Shown here piece after piece: positions 10,600-22,649 of a stretch of 37,652 nt of DNA. This DNA comes from Sphaeroforma sirkka. Taxonomy: Eukaryota; Opisthokonta; Ichthyosporea; Ichthyophonida. The position numbers and the translations under genes are program-made. How positions within the stretch are numbered: position 1 is the first letter of the stretch; the number at the start of each line of letters is the position of its first letter. The notes beneath the pieces were generated by a model. That model saw only the letters and a program-made list of their open reading frames with translations, was not told the origin of the DNA and ran no database searches. The stretch is from the NCBI GenBank assembly GCA_001586965.3, contig LUCW03000749.1, positions 27,501 through 65,152 on the forward strand. The letters run 5' to 3'.

Positions 10600-13500
10600 G
10601 CACACAGGCATCCCTAACACAGCTCAGAGATGTTGCGGTCACCATGCAAAAGCCGCAGAATACGCACAAATCGCACAATTAATTGGCCTCAAAGTCATAT
10701 GGTGACGGGGAGGACTACAAGCAATGGAGTGAGACAGAAGGAGACGAAGACAGTACCTGTTTCACTCTTCTCATGGTTTTTGAATAGATCCTGGAGTATC
10801 GTTGAGAGTAGCATTTGTAGTTCCATAAGCGAATGAGGTGAAAACATCTATGGCCATCAGCAGCTAGCTGTTTTTTTTTTGTTGTTGTTAAAATGTGCTC
10901 TAATGTTTGTATGGCTTGAATGCATGTCGATGTGGAGGAGAAAACATTGTGTGTTTGCTTGTCATCAAACCCCCTAAAATATAAGTTTTCGAATTTTGCT
11001 CTGCCATGTGCGTAGACTTCAAAAGCTTCAAAATGACAGCCATCGTTGAGAGTGATATGTAATTTACCAACTCTCGCGTGATGTAGTTGTATCAGAATTT
11101 ACACAGAGCACATCCTTAGGTTTTTTTATTACAAAAAATATATATACACGTACTCTAAAGACATGTTAGATACTGATTGTTTCACAAGGACTTTTTTTAT
11201 AACATAGTGATAGTCCGAAGAAAAATAATACTCTATAACCTGACCTGGAAGATGGAGAAACACGCGTGAAAGAGGAGCTAAATGTTCACCAGTATATTAA
11301 AAAAAAACCCTTTTTACAAACTCTCACATTGATTACGCTTGTAGTATAGTGACCAGTTGTTTTTGTTTAACATATTTCCTAGAGGATGAATGAAACTGCA
11401 GCATACAATGTAGAGAATGCACCTTCTCATTTGATTGGCGTGGGTGGCTTTATATCAGGTCGTAGATTTATATTTATCATCTGCTTTGTTTCACTGAGCT
11501 CGAAGTTCGTTGGCTGCAAAAGCTTGGAAAACGTGCGACACTATGATATAGTCGACAAAAACATCTTCAAATCTATAAGTTGCTTCTACAGCGTTGTCAT
11601 CAGGATTAAAGTAATACGTGAACGAACATGCCCTATTCTTACGACCTTGTACAATATAATATTTGAAAAGACCTTAATAGACATATATGACTCGATTGTA
11701 AGCCCTAACTTCAGGCGTGGATTTTTTAGAAATGAGTGTCAGTTGTGCGTGTCTGTAGTGTCCCAGTTGCAAGTGAACACAGATGAACGACCACAACATA
11801 GATGTGACAACTTTGAGGGAGGATTAGAACTTGGCTGGATGAAAAAAATAAACAGGCCATCGGATGTGATGATCAGTTGAATACTGACGTGTCAAGAAGT
11901 CGTATTCATTAAATTATAAGAATATATAAATCTGACTCACAGAACAATATCCTTCCCAACACCGCAACACATAGCTTTTGGATTTGGTACACTGGATGGA
12001 AACATGACAGGATGATTCTGAACACAGGAGAGGATGGACAGAAAATTATACTATGAGAAGGGGGAATCGACGGAAAGGTCAATGAATTCCACACCAGTCA
12101 TCGCTTGAAGGTTGTGTGACAAATTCGTGCTCCGTACCTGAGATTTTATCTGTCTCCGTTTTTTCTGTCCCCTCTTTGTCAGCATCGTTCTACGTGTCAC
12201 GTATAGATTGGGTGACGGCCTGATACACAGATTCAATTTTGTATCTATCCAATTCCAGACAGTGACATTATTTACATATCGGCAGTGGTCGAAGTATATC
12301 GTTCTATCTTCTTTCTTTTTACCAGGGTTGCTACAGACGAGAAACTGCAGTACGCTGTGCCAAAAGATAAATGTAGTGTAATTTGAATAGGTCTTTGTGT
12401 GTTCGTGAACTACACGTGCTGTCATTTTGCTGTCATTGTATCTGCTGCTGTTCTTATACGATTCGGGATCCATCGGATAATTCTTTCACTGCATATGTAT
12501 TTTCACAAGCTATGTTGTATTAACTTGTGATTGATGATCTATTTTCACCATAGCTTACGCGGGAGTTTGATTATTCCCTGCGAAATACTCTCAAGTGCTT
12601 TATAATAGCACTGACATCGTTTACGGTTGCTGTTGGCCTGGATCTGGATATTTCTGGCAAGTTTTTTTTTCTCGAGCTCTTTACAACGTCTGCACCGCTT
12701 TGTCTGCGCTTTGCATTCGAGATGGCATGTAGTTTCCGTCTGGATCCCAGTCATTATCTGTCCATGAATGATACGAAATTCTCGGATGGGGTTGTGAGAC
12801 TCCTAGTCATCGCTCGTAAAATTTTGATTTTTAAAGAGTCATACCTTGTGAAATTAGCACATTCATTTACAAATTGAACGTAGCTATGCCCGGCATTCCC
12901 CTATCGTAATGATGCCAAATGTTTTCCTTGTCGCTTTCACTGCGACTTTCAGTAGTTTCTAACCTCTAAGGTTCTTCTGTGCATTGTTTCTAGCTTCTAC
13001 GTCATTCCTGAAGTCTATCAGGTCCCCAATATCTACCTTTCCGATGTCATCGCCTAATAGTTTGTATGTTTGGCAAAATTATTATCTAGTTCCTTCTTGT
13101 GCATGCCTATATTGATTGAAATATTCGTAGTATGCGACTGCTGTTTCCCAATATAGAAAATAGGCGCTACAAATTTGTTAAGGATTTTCCGTCCTGTATT
13201 ATCCAATCAGCATTCGCCCGAGGACAGCGCAGACACAGACTTTGAGCTAAGGAACCCCGAAATCACTAAACATGTACTCAACTCCCAAGAAACTTGCATT
13301 CTTGAAACTACAGCGATCGAATACATCATCATTGTTCTCTCAACAATCATGTGGAGTGCAGATTGGCCGCGCAGTGTGGCAATCTGACGCACAAGGTCGA
13401 GGGTAGTGGGTAACTCATCAAAGTCGACTAGCGTATTTGTCCACGTGTGGGCACTATTAAATATATACATGCTTGGCTAAATACGAATAGAGCCCCAGGG

Positions 13501-14280
13501 TTTTCTGAAGTTTTATATCCTCTTTCAGACGCCAGTAGCAATGGAATAGTCTGGCTGTGGTTTGTTTGCAATGTAGTTGTCCTACAGGGTTGTATGCTGT
13601 GTCATGTTTTAGGAAGCCCTATTTAACAGGTGCTCACCGACAATTCGCTATACATTAACTATGTTAACTTTTGGTTCGGAATTAAAGAATTGTATAATAT
13701 TAGATCAGCACATCTAAACAGTATTATTTCAAGCGTGAGAGCTCGTATATAAATGACAGACAATCTTCTGGAGTCGTCTTCTCAGTGGGTACATCTTAAA
13801 ACGTATTCAGGACACGCCTAAATTGCTATTTCACGCTCTCTGTGTTTCCCCTCAAGTTGATATCGTGTAAAAGGTTTCCCTTTTTCCTTTTTCAATACAT
13901 TCGATAACTTTCTTGTAAGAAGCTATGTATTATCTTGTCAATGCATAACGATAGAAAAACGAGCTGTACGGAAAATTTATTTGATATGTTAGACTGGCGT
14001 TATCGAGCACTCAGCATAACCGTGTTTGCGAGAATACTTGCTGGTAAAGTGCATAACTTGATCAGCATATTTCACTGATTACTCACTTACTACACACGTA
14101 CTACTTAGCAACTACCCACTAACTACGCACTGACAAAGTACTAGCTACGTGCTGACTATCGTTGATTACCAAGAATCGTTGACTACATACCGATTATATA
14201 AAGACAACGTACTGACTGTATATTGACTACTAAAGAGGACTACGACTATTGGAGACACGGAAGCATTTAAACGAGCACTA
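10600..14280. other. AT-rich intergenic DNA without a supported gene
   Basis: Several ORFs of 60-165 codons occur (for example 11386-11880 plus and 12051-12473 minus), but none shows a family motif and they overlap stop-rich alternatives. 14070-14240 is a loose repeat of ACTAC/ACTGACT words. Most of this may be old transposon sequence. Confidence 0.4.
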
Positions 14281-16100
14281 ATCAATCTTGTACATGTTTA
14301 AATATATTCAAAAGTTTACGTTTTTATTTTATTAGAACAGAAAGTAGAATAGTGAGGGTTGACTTCAGTAATGCATAGATTGGGTTTATACTCACCACAA
14401 TCCTACTCCACGTTCTTTTCATGGTACCTACTGAGTTGGACTATAAAATTGCGATTGACTGGAGACAGTCATAATTTATTTCCTTCTACTAAGTTTTAGT
14501 AAAAGCGTTGGCTTATTTATAAAATTCTTTACTCTACTGCCTCGTAATGGAGCACAATCAGCAGAACCGTGGCGAACCCGTCGACTTAATGCAGCTAAAT
14601 TCTGCACCGCAAGCCCGGCCAAACCAAGCCTAGGAACATAAACCTTAGAGAGAAGGCTGAGGCTAAGAACAGCGTGTATGCGCGGTACCTGGCAAGGGTC
14701 GCGGCTCTCCTTTTGTACTCAGATCAGAGATGCCTGGAGTTCATAGCAACAATGTCTTATTGTTCCCGGCTGTATCGGCATCAGAGAGGAGTACAGATGA
14801 AGGTATAGACACTTGTACAGCGGTGTGATGTCTGGGACAATGGGCGTTGCGTCAGCGGTCACATTGACGCTCTCATTCAGACCTCAATCTGGTACAGAGG
14901 ACAGAAAGAACCAGTGATTGAAAAGCTCCATAATATTCTCAATTGAGCCAAATACTTAGCTCCAGAACTCAACCAGATTCATCTAGGGGGTCTGTTCATC
15001 AAACACCGCGAGGAAACACACAACATTCTTATACAGGATGTGTTAAAAACCTAGGACCGGTCGTAGAAATAGAATAGTTTTGCATCCGAGAGGGAACGAA
15101 ATTGCGGTCACGGTTGAATCCCAGGTCTGCACTCATTTTCGCAACTCCTCTATTATTGCTAAGTACGTACGCACTACCAAGACGCGTCAATCCGAACTGG
15201 CATTCGTAAAAAAATACCTTAAGGTCAGAAGTGTCACAAACAAGCAATCTAAGTATGGCGTATAGCTGTAATAGCCGGGCCTCCACACTAGACTCTTATG
15301 CTAATAAACAGTACGTAAATTATAAACGTACTATTAAAAGCACATGTATTAAATGGGTTTTAACGGTTATATTTACAAGTACCTTTTCCATTTTACAAAT
15401 CAGATATTTTGGCCCCGACCCATTAAAGGGACTGTGAACAAGGCCAAAGAGTATATTTGGAGTAGGTCTATTAAGAGACCTAGATAAACACTCCAAAATA
15501 TACATCTGAATACTTCGGTAGCGAGATGGCTCAACCGAACATAGGTTTCTAGAGACCCTTAATGGTTACTTAGTTTGACCTCCGCTCAGCCAACCAGATG
15601 TGCCAGTCTGATGATGGCAAGTCGGTAATTCTTGATAAGTGGCCAGTTATTGTTTAAAAGACAATAACTAAGGACATCAAGAGTATTTTTTTTCTTTTTT
15701 TTTCTAAAGATAGGATTTTACTAGTTTTAGTAATTCGTGCGACGAAACAAGTAAAACTAGTTTCGACGATAACGATATCGAAAACATAAATAAAATCCCT
15801 TCGGCGAAATCAATACTGGGAGGATGATATATAGGCAATGTCTCAGCCTTACAATCCCCCAGAGTATTGCTGATTTCTATGAGGCATACCTAACTTTATC
15901 ACCAGACTAAAATTCTTATACTTAAAAAAACTTATTAAAAGACTTCAAGATTTTATTACGTTTAGTAGCTCTAAGATGTTTATACCGCCTTAAGAGACTG
16001 ATATTTACATAGCCGACTTTGGGGCCCAAGGGACCTCCTCCACCATCGAAAACTGGAGGGTGGGTAAACATACACGAAACCAGAATCAATAACTCAAACG

Positions 16101-17330
16101 GAACTAGAACGGTTACGTACGAACGGAGTGATTAGACAATGCAACGAATCAGATCCATTCAGCTTTCATGATTCCAAAATCAAACGGGATTCAATCTTGT
16201 CTGATTTTTATATTCTAAAGCATCAACACTCCCGCAATAAATAAGTTCAGGGCAGAGGGATTGTAGCTATGTCTGCCGACATCAAGGACGGACTCTATAC
16301 ATTAGCTGTGGCTGATCATAAACTATGGCAATTCAGAGATCACAATGGACACCCCTAGCGCTTCCTGGCTCTACCAATGGAAGCCTCCTTTTTCCCAGCC
16401 TGGTTCAACCTGCCAATGAACGTAGTAAGGAAAGTTCTACGAGCGAAAGTAACAAAATCCGCATAATTCTCTTTGTCGATGATTTGCTTCTACTGGGCCG
16501 ACCGAGCCGGATATTTCTATGCCGCCACCGTCAAATTATGCATCTATTCTATGTTCTAGGACTGACTGAAAATTACAAAAGGAGAGGGTCATTGGATCCA
16601 TCCAGTCAGCAAACTTTGACACGTAGGCGTAGTTTTCGACTAGCGCAACAACACAATCAAAATGACTACGGAATTCAAGCAAAGTAGATCAATTCAGAAA
16701 ATGGGGTTCAATACAGAAACATCGGAGCATTTAGACAAAACTAATAAACGTACTGAGGGAATTTCTACGAACGAAAGGAATCCGCATCATTCTCTTTGTC
16801 GACGATTTGCTCCTACTGGGCCGATCGAGGCAGATAATTCTGTTGTCGCCATTGTATCATACATCTGTGTATTCTACATTCTAGAACTGTAACTTGCGAA
16901 AGGAAAGGGTCATTGAATCCATCCAGTTAGTAAACTTCAACACCTAGGTGTAGTAATCGACTAACGAAACAAAACAATCACAATGCCCCCAGAATTCAAG
17001 GAAAATTACTCCGACTCAGCGGAGCAATTTAGAAAATGGGGTTCAAGAAACATCGGAGAACTCACACAAAACTATGGCAACCATTCTTAGGTTGCCTGTA
17101 ATGGGTCGCTTTTTCAATCTTAAGCCTCGTCCATTCATAACGGGTCTACAGCACACAACGCCATGAACTCACACCCAAGTCCGCCTATCCGGCGCGACGT
17201 TAAAAAAGATAGAACGATTGACATCAGTTGTATCAATCTTCGAGATTTTGCCAACCACTACAACAAGAGTGGAACTATACATTGGGACTCCTTACTTCCT
17301 CCTCCCACACACACTCAAAGTTGCAAACGG
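16101..17330 (+). pseudogene. broken reverse transcriptase, DIRS-like or Ty3-like, with duplicated catalytic segment
   Basis: Conceptual fragments in successive frames are ELERLRTNGVIRQC (about 16101), SADIKDGLYTLAVADHK (about 16272), RFLALPMEASFFPAWFN (about 16360) and IILFVDDLLLLG (about 16464). These are RT motifs: L..GVI, the A-D-I-K-D catalytic block, the LP.G-like block, and the [YF]xDD box. V-D-D-L-L-L-L-G and A-D-I-K-D are closer to DIRS/Ngaro-type RTs than to typical Ty3 RT, but I cannot place it firmly. At least two frameshifts and several stops break it. The VDD segment is present twice, 323 bases apart (16471 and 16794). Confidence 0.65.
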
Positions 17331-17600
17331 CAGGGACTTTAGTAGTTACGGAAACAAATAATGTATTCGAATGTTTACATTCTTAAATCAATAGGACTGC
17401 GAGTAGAACAGTGGGGGTTAACCCTAATCATACGCTACAGATTGAATTTTAAATTTGATCAGTGATGCACACAGATTCGCTAGATATTAGTCGATCCCCG
17501 AGTCAATCGAGAGGGCAAGCCCTCGAGTGGAGGATGGTAGCTACGGGATCGTTACTCCCCACGATCTTATTCCATGTTCTTTTTATAGTAGAACACAAAG

Positions 17601-17601
<1 letters not shown>

Positions 17602-17687
<86 letters not shown>
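17602..17687. repeat. (TA)n microsatellite, ~86 bp
   Basis: An uninterrupted TA run inside the right terminal repeat of the 14.3-17.7 kb retroelement. The left terminal repeat lacks it at the matching place. Confidence 0.95.
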
Positions 17688-17691
<4 letters not shown>

Positions 17692-17759
17692 ATGATAGAC
17701 AGGAGACTGTCCTGATTCCATTTTCCTTCTGCTCCCAACCATAGCCGCCTTTATTTCAT

Positions 17760-18110
17760 CCATTCGTCCGCCATTTATAGCGCCGTTTGCTACCAGTCGG
17801 ATGACAGCTTAAAAACTCATCTCTCTACAAGTTAACTAAGGTGATGGACATATATTCAACAATATTCATGCTCGCAACCCGGGGCAATATCTGTATATAA
17901 GCCGAATAGGCCATCGACATAGTACAGATACGTTTCATTCTAGACACACTACAAAGACCACTTTCCTGCTAGCCTCTTGACGGGATGAAGGTAGATCACG
18001 AGCTAGATAAAGGCCGTCTAAAATCAGTGTACATAACTTTGTGAATAGAAGAGCTGAATAAAACTATGTAGAACAAATATTATTGGAAGTGTATTATTCC
18101 CATGTTTAGA
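17760..18110. other. intergenic, nothing recognised
   Basis: Mixed AT-rich sequence between two repeat elements. No ORF or terminal repeat is recognisable. Confidence 0.5.
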
Positions 18111-18520
<410 letters not shown>

Positions 18521-18757
18521 GAATCGGTTATATAGTTTTTTTATTGAGCTTCTCCAACCAACATTTAAAAATTTCACGTATGGACGTCTCAGTATCAATT
18601 GATGAGCCTCGTCATCGATGTGTGAGAAGGCGTATTAGTATTCTAAGGTGTCATAATGAATAAGGCATGCGCGAGTGTTAAGATGGATTGGCAACCTATG
18701 CTGGAACTCAAAACAGTAGACTGTATCGAGTTGCAAAAGCACAAGAAAACCTAATAT

Positions 18758-18918
18758 TGTAAACCTCGATGTATATTTCTATGTTTTAAACTATGTTAAC
18801 CAAACTAAGGTGAAGCTTAGGTCATTCAGAATTTAGCAGTGGTAGCTTGTGTAAGAAATGATCGGGACTGCCTCCTGGTAAGAGCCTTAAAATCCTCGAT
18901 CACACAGGACGTACCTCT
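18758..18918 (+). repeat. truncated LTR (5' part), forward
   Basis: Starts TGTAAACCTCGATG and continues through the GTGGTAGCTTGTGTAAG block to GACGTACCTCT, matching the first ~160 bases of the LTRs at 19592 and 22053 with modest divergence. The rest of the LTR is missing and pol sequence follows directly. Confidence 0.75.
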
Positions 18919-19604
18919 CTCATCATGGCTACGAACAATGGAGCATATGCAGAACGTTGTTTACCCCTGTTTACTCGAGCACAAAAATCGTGTCCTATTT
19001 AAAGTGTATGACCGATGGAATAGCACAAAGATCATTGTTCAGTTCAAAGTTGGCTATTATGTTAATATTATTCATCGCAATGCCAACGTTACCGAACTCA
19101 CTTCTAAGACAATTAGACCTTCTGTTATTTCCTGCCATGATGAGAAGAGTGATGCTTACGAAGTGAATAACATAAATGGTACTAACGCAACGAATCTAGG
19201 CACTCACCGTATCCCTACCTCCGAGCTCTCATCCACTCGCTCATTCGATTCTGATGTCCCAGTTATGGAGTCACAAGTCAAAGATATAATTGCAAAACAT
19301 CCGAAGACGGTTACACTTACCACAAGACCCGTTTTCTGAATGGGGCAATAGCTTGGCTAACCTCCGATGCGTTTCGTGAATCTCGCGACTTCCTTCGTAA
19401 TTTTAATAAGAAATGGAATAAGCGTTTACATAAGAACACACGAGATAGACGGAAAGGGTTTCCTCAGGTCACTACAAATCCTGATGGATCTGATATTCCC
19501 TATTTGCCACCTACTTCCTATGTGACTAAAATTTCAGATCTGCTTACCAACAGCGCAAAAAATTCTTCGAGCCTACTTATTAATGAAGAATGTAAACTTC
19601 GATG
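18839..19604 (+). pseudogene. Ty3/gypsy-type integrase C-terminal fragment
   Basis: The open frame 18839-19339 starts inside LTR sequence. From about 18930 it encodes VVYPCLLEHKNRVLFKVYDR, then STKIIVQFKVGYYVNII and a GPY/F-like segment ending in SDAYEV and RIPTSELSS. This matches the order at the integrase C-terminus of Ty3/gypsy elements (short helix, 'VxxxVGDYVxV', GPY/F, 'YxV', 'hhxELK'). One frameshift near 19335 moves to a second open frame (AIAWLTSDAFRESRDF...) that runs to a TGA a few bases into the following LTR, as expected for the 3' end of pol. The protease, RT and integrase catalytic core are absent. Confidence 0.6.
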
Positions 19605-19913
19605 AATATTTATGTTTTGAACTATGTTATATAAACTAAGATACAATTTAAGTCAGTTAGGATTTAGCAGTAGTAGCTTGTGTAAGAAAGATCGGGACTG
19701 CCTCTTGGTAAGAGCCTTAATTACCTCGATCACACAGGACGTACCTCTAGCTGTTCTTTATTAAATAATTTTCACTAGAAGTACTGAGTGTTCATGACCA
19801 CGTGCCTAATTTGTAGATAGACATAAGAGCGTAAGTCAAGTCAACACATTGGCTAATATAAATAAAGTTCTAATAAGTTCCATCTGAAGAAAAGTTAAAA
19901 AAAGAAAAAGACT
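19592..19913 (+). repeat. 3' LTR, forward, truncated
   Basis: Begins TGTAAACTTCGATG directly after the integrase fragment. It carries the shared blocks in the order start, GTAGCTTGTG block, CTCTAGCTGTTC block and TAAATAAAGTT block, and stops at AAGACT. The last ~280 bases of the full LTR are replaced by an inverted copy. Confidence 0.75.
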
Positions 19914-20425
19914 TGTAGAAATACGGCTTCCGGTCAGTCTAAAATATCAAGATCAAATGAGATAACATATTGGTTCTTATTTGTATCTAAATAATTTAAT
20001 ACAAGTTCTTTTTCAAATATTTCCAAAGTGTTCTAAATTTACTTTGATGGCTCCAAAAGCCTGAGTATTTGGTATGACTCATTTATGGACCTATTTAAGA
20101 CGATAGTAGATGTAGAATATTATAAACTAAATTATATAATTTCTGAACTACTACTTACAGGTTTTGGTCTTACCGCCAATCTCCAAAATCCAATAAGTCT
20201 TTTTCATTTTTTAACTTTTCTTCAGAAAGAACTTTATTTATATTAGCTAATGTATTAACTCTCTAGCTGTTCTTTATTGAATAATTTTCACTAGAAGTAC
20301 TAAGTGTTCCCGACCACATGTCTAATTTGTAGATAGACATAAGAACGTAAGTCAAGTTAATGCATTAACCGACTTAAATTGTATCTTAGTTTAGTTTAAA
20401 ACAGAAATATCCATTGAAGTTTACA
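19914..20425 (-). repeat. second LTR copy in reverse orientation, internally rearranged
   Basis: Begins TGTAGAAATACGG and ends GAAGTTTACA, the reverse complement of the LTR termini. It lacks the ~85-base GTAGCTTGTG block. Its CTCTAGCTGTTC block (about 20261-20355) is in the forward rather than the reverse orientation, bounded by ATGTATTAAC and the 14-base palindrome GTTAATGCATTAAC at 20356-20369. Confidence 0.7.
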
Positions 20426-20442
20426 ATATATATATATATATA

Positions 20443-20768
20443 TAAGACCGTTCTGGGGTGTCCTATCTGTATTGGCTGTGTAGATCCGATTGCCAGGAAG
20501 AGATGTGTGTGTAGAACAACATCCCTGGCTAAAACGGTGTAAAAATTAGAAATATGGGATGAACCTGGTGGTTGCGGGTGGGAGTAGTGAGAAATATGGG
20601 ATGAGGATAGTGACCTGTTTCTTTATGTTTCTTTATACACGACAAATTTATAGCTGTGTATATAAAAGGACTGGAGCAGGATAGTGCTGCAGCTTAAATT
20701 ATTTTGTGCTATTGCGTCATAACTCCAAGAGTTACGACGCACCAGCACGAGTATATTAAGCAGCAGAA
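20443..20768. other. possible promoter/LTR remnant with TATA box and hairpin
   Basis: GTGTATATAAAAGGACTGG near 20655-20673 is a good TATA-box sequence on the plus strand. GCGTCATAACTC (20714-20725) pairs with GAGTTACGACGC (20729-20740), one mismatch, three-base loop. AGAAATATGGGATGA occurs twice (about 20547 and 20589). No ORF. It may belong to an LTR, but no partner copy is in the window. Confidence 0.35.
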
Positions 20769-20989
20769 CTATCTACTCTCAAGTCCATAATACTCTTGGG
20801 AGAAGAATTCTTCTAGAAAAGTATTTGTTCCCATAACTACTGGAAGTTCAAACCGGTACGCCGAGGGCTCTCCTGGTAACAAACAGTTGTTCAGACAATA
20901 GTCCGCTCTTGAGGTTTTCTTGGTGATAGTACGTAGTATCGTCATGCACCTCACCACCAGACTGCTGGGTAAACTCACTAAGCTCTGTG

Positions 20990-21449
20990 ATGCGAGTTCC
21001 CAAACACCGCCCAAAGCCTACGAAGGCCATACACCTGTGCCAGCTATTCTTTATCGGTGACATGATAATTCAGCTGAGCAAGCGAGAACCTCGAAGAAAA
21101 GATTTTAGGCCACTGGCCAAAGCTCCCCGTTCCGAAGAATATAGATCGCCCCGCCGAGACCAATGTGCTCACAGGTATCAGCAAACTGGTACAACCGTTC
21201 ACCCAGTTCCGGAGAAGCGAGCACCGCGCAAGTTTTCGGGCGCTCGTTAACTAAAACAAAAGCTGCCTGTTGGTCCTTGTCCCATATCTTGAAGCAAACG
21301 CCGTCCTCCAGAAGGGCAGAAATGGGCGCCAGAATCTTAGAGAAATTGTTGATATAACGCTGCCAAACCGCCACCGTCTGGTACCAAGATCGTGCACGAT
21401 CCTGGTTATCCGGCCGGTCAACCTCGAGCAACGCTGCTGATGATTGCAC
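20990..21449 (-). pseudogene. gypsy RT thumb/RNase H segment
   Basis: QRYINNFSKILAPISALLED (the connection region, Y-R-x-F-I-x-x-F-S-x-I-A-x-P-L), then FKIWDKDQQAAF, VLASPELGERLYQFADTCEH and IGLGGAIYILRNGELWPVA, matching the D-A-S...G-x-G-A-V start of RNase H. A frame change then gives FSLAQLNYHVTDKE followed by a stop, the position of the catalytic E-x-x-x-L in intact RNase H. Confidence 0.75.
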
Positions 21450-21499
21450 CAGCGCGCCAAAATCTTCACTGGTCGCTTGTAATAATATCCAATGCGCGC

Positions 21500-22048
21500 C
21501 TTAGATAAACCAAACTGGATGGCATACTTTCACATCGTTCAAAAAATGTGATATGGTGATCCCAGTGCTCTGAAGATTCACTGAGGAGAATACTATATCA
21601 TCGATGTACCACTTGATACCCTGCAACCCGTCAAACAGACGATCAAAGGTTTCCTGAAATCGCCACGATGCTTCCGTAATTTCAAACTGTAGAGCGAGGT
21701 ACTTATATCGCCCCCACGGAGTCCAGAATGTCAGGTTGTCCTGACTTTTCTTCTCTAGCGGAAGCTGATTGAAACCGTTCCCACAGTCAACCACCAAAAC
21801 CCACGGCTTGCATGCCACGTGCCCAAACATCCCACCCTCAATAGGGATGTTAAAAGGCTCATGCTTCAGCTTTGCTTTCAACTTGGAGAAATTGGTACAG
21901 TACCGTTAATCATCTTTGGTTTGCGGAGTCACTCTGGGCTTCTGAGGAACCATTAAGGACTTCGCAGACCAGAGGACCTTCTCATCCTCTTGCTTCATAA
22001 TGATACTTTGCTAGACAAGGTCATCAATCTTGCCTTTCATCGCCACCA
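21500..22048 (-). pseudogene. gypsy reverse transcriptase
   Basis: Seen in order: KIDDLV-stop-QSIIM (the 'L' start of RT), SLMVPQKPRVTPQTKDD, FSKLKAKLKHEPFNIP (Y-R-x-L-N-like), VLVVDCGNGFNQLPLEKK (motif A with the first Asp), LTFWTPWGRYKYLALQFEIT (F-x-T-P-x-G-x-Y and the L-P-F-G block, here L-Q-F-E), and IKWYIDDIVFSS (the Y-x-D-D catalytic box). At least two in-frame stops lie in the first 60 codons. Confidence 0.8.
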
Positions 22049-22052
22049 TCTC

Positions 22053-22649
22053 TGTAAACTTCGATGGAAATTACTAGGTTTCAAACTATATTAAACTAAA
22101 ATACAATTTAGTCAGTTAGGATTTAGCAGTGGTAGCTTGTGTAAGAATGATCGGGACTGCCTCTTGTTAAGAGCCTAAATATCCTCGATCACACAGGGCG
22201 TACCTCTAGCTGTTCTTTATTGAATAATTTTCACTAGAAGTACTAAGTGTTCATGACCACTTGCCTAATTTGTAAATAGACATAATAACGTAAGTCACGT
22301 TAATACATTAGCTGATATAAATAAAGTTCCATCTGAAGAAAAGTTAAAAAAAAAGAAAAAAAGACTTATTGGATTTTGGAGATTGGCGGAGGACCAAAAT
22401 CTATAAGTAGTAGTTCGGAGATTATAAAATTTAGTTTATAATATCCTACATCTACTAATGTCTCAAATAGGTCCAAGTAGATGAGTCATACCAAATACTC
22501 AGGCTATTGGAGCCATCAAAGTGAATTTAGAACACTTTGGAAATATTGGAAAAAGAGCTTGTACTAAATTATTTAAAATACAAATAAAACCAATGTATTA
22601 TCTCAATTGATCTTGATATTTTAGACTGACCGGAGGCCGTATTTCTACA
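22053..22649 (+). mobile_element. solo LTR (TG...CA, 597 bp) with TCTC target duplication
   Basis: Starts TGTAAACTTCGATGG and ends GCCGTATTTCTACA, with TCTC on both sides (22049-22052 and 22650-22653). Removing the insert plus one TCTC rejoins the host gypsy frame as HPEM-VAMKGK. It belongs to the same family as the LTR copies at 18758, 19592 and 19914 and is the best reference for the full LTR. Its middle block (TTGGATTTTGGAGATTGGC onward) lies in the opposite orientation to that block at 19914-20200, consistent with the latter being an inverted LTR. Confidence 0.85.

Larger units (their letters stand above)
14285..17750 (+). mobile_element. decayed retrotransposon flanked by diverged direct repeats
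   Basis: Sequence at about 14290-14500 recurs in diverged form at about 17360-17745. Shared boxes in the same order include GTTTAC..TTT, TAGAA(T/C)AGTG.GGGTT, CACAATCCTACTCCACGTTC versus CACGATCTTATTCCATGTTC, and GACTGGAGACAGTC versus GACAGGAGACTGTC. These look like LTRs or similar terminal direct repeats. Between them are a possible gag start (ATG at 14548, stopped by TAG after about 28 codons) and a reverse transcriptase with frameshifts. The right-hand repeat has gained a long (TA)n insertion. The internal part is only about 3 kb, so the element is internally deleted as well as mutated. Confidence 0.65.

Noticed and set aside
11386..11880. 164-aa plus-strand ORF as a gene
   Set aside because: No recognisable motif, no supporting splice pattern or neighbours, odd composition for a conserved protein; may be chance or old transposon DNA.
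18838..18916. tRNA-derived SINE (TGGTAGCTTGTG looks A-box-like)
   Set aside because: No B box at the proper distance, and the block is part of a TG...CA LTR with target duplication.
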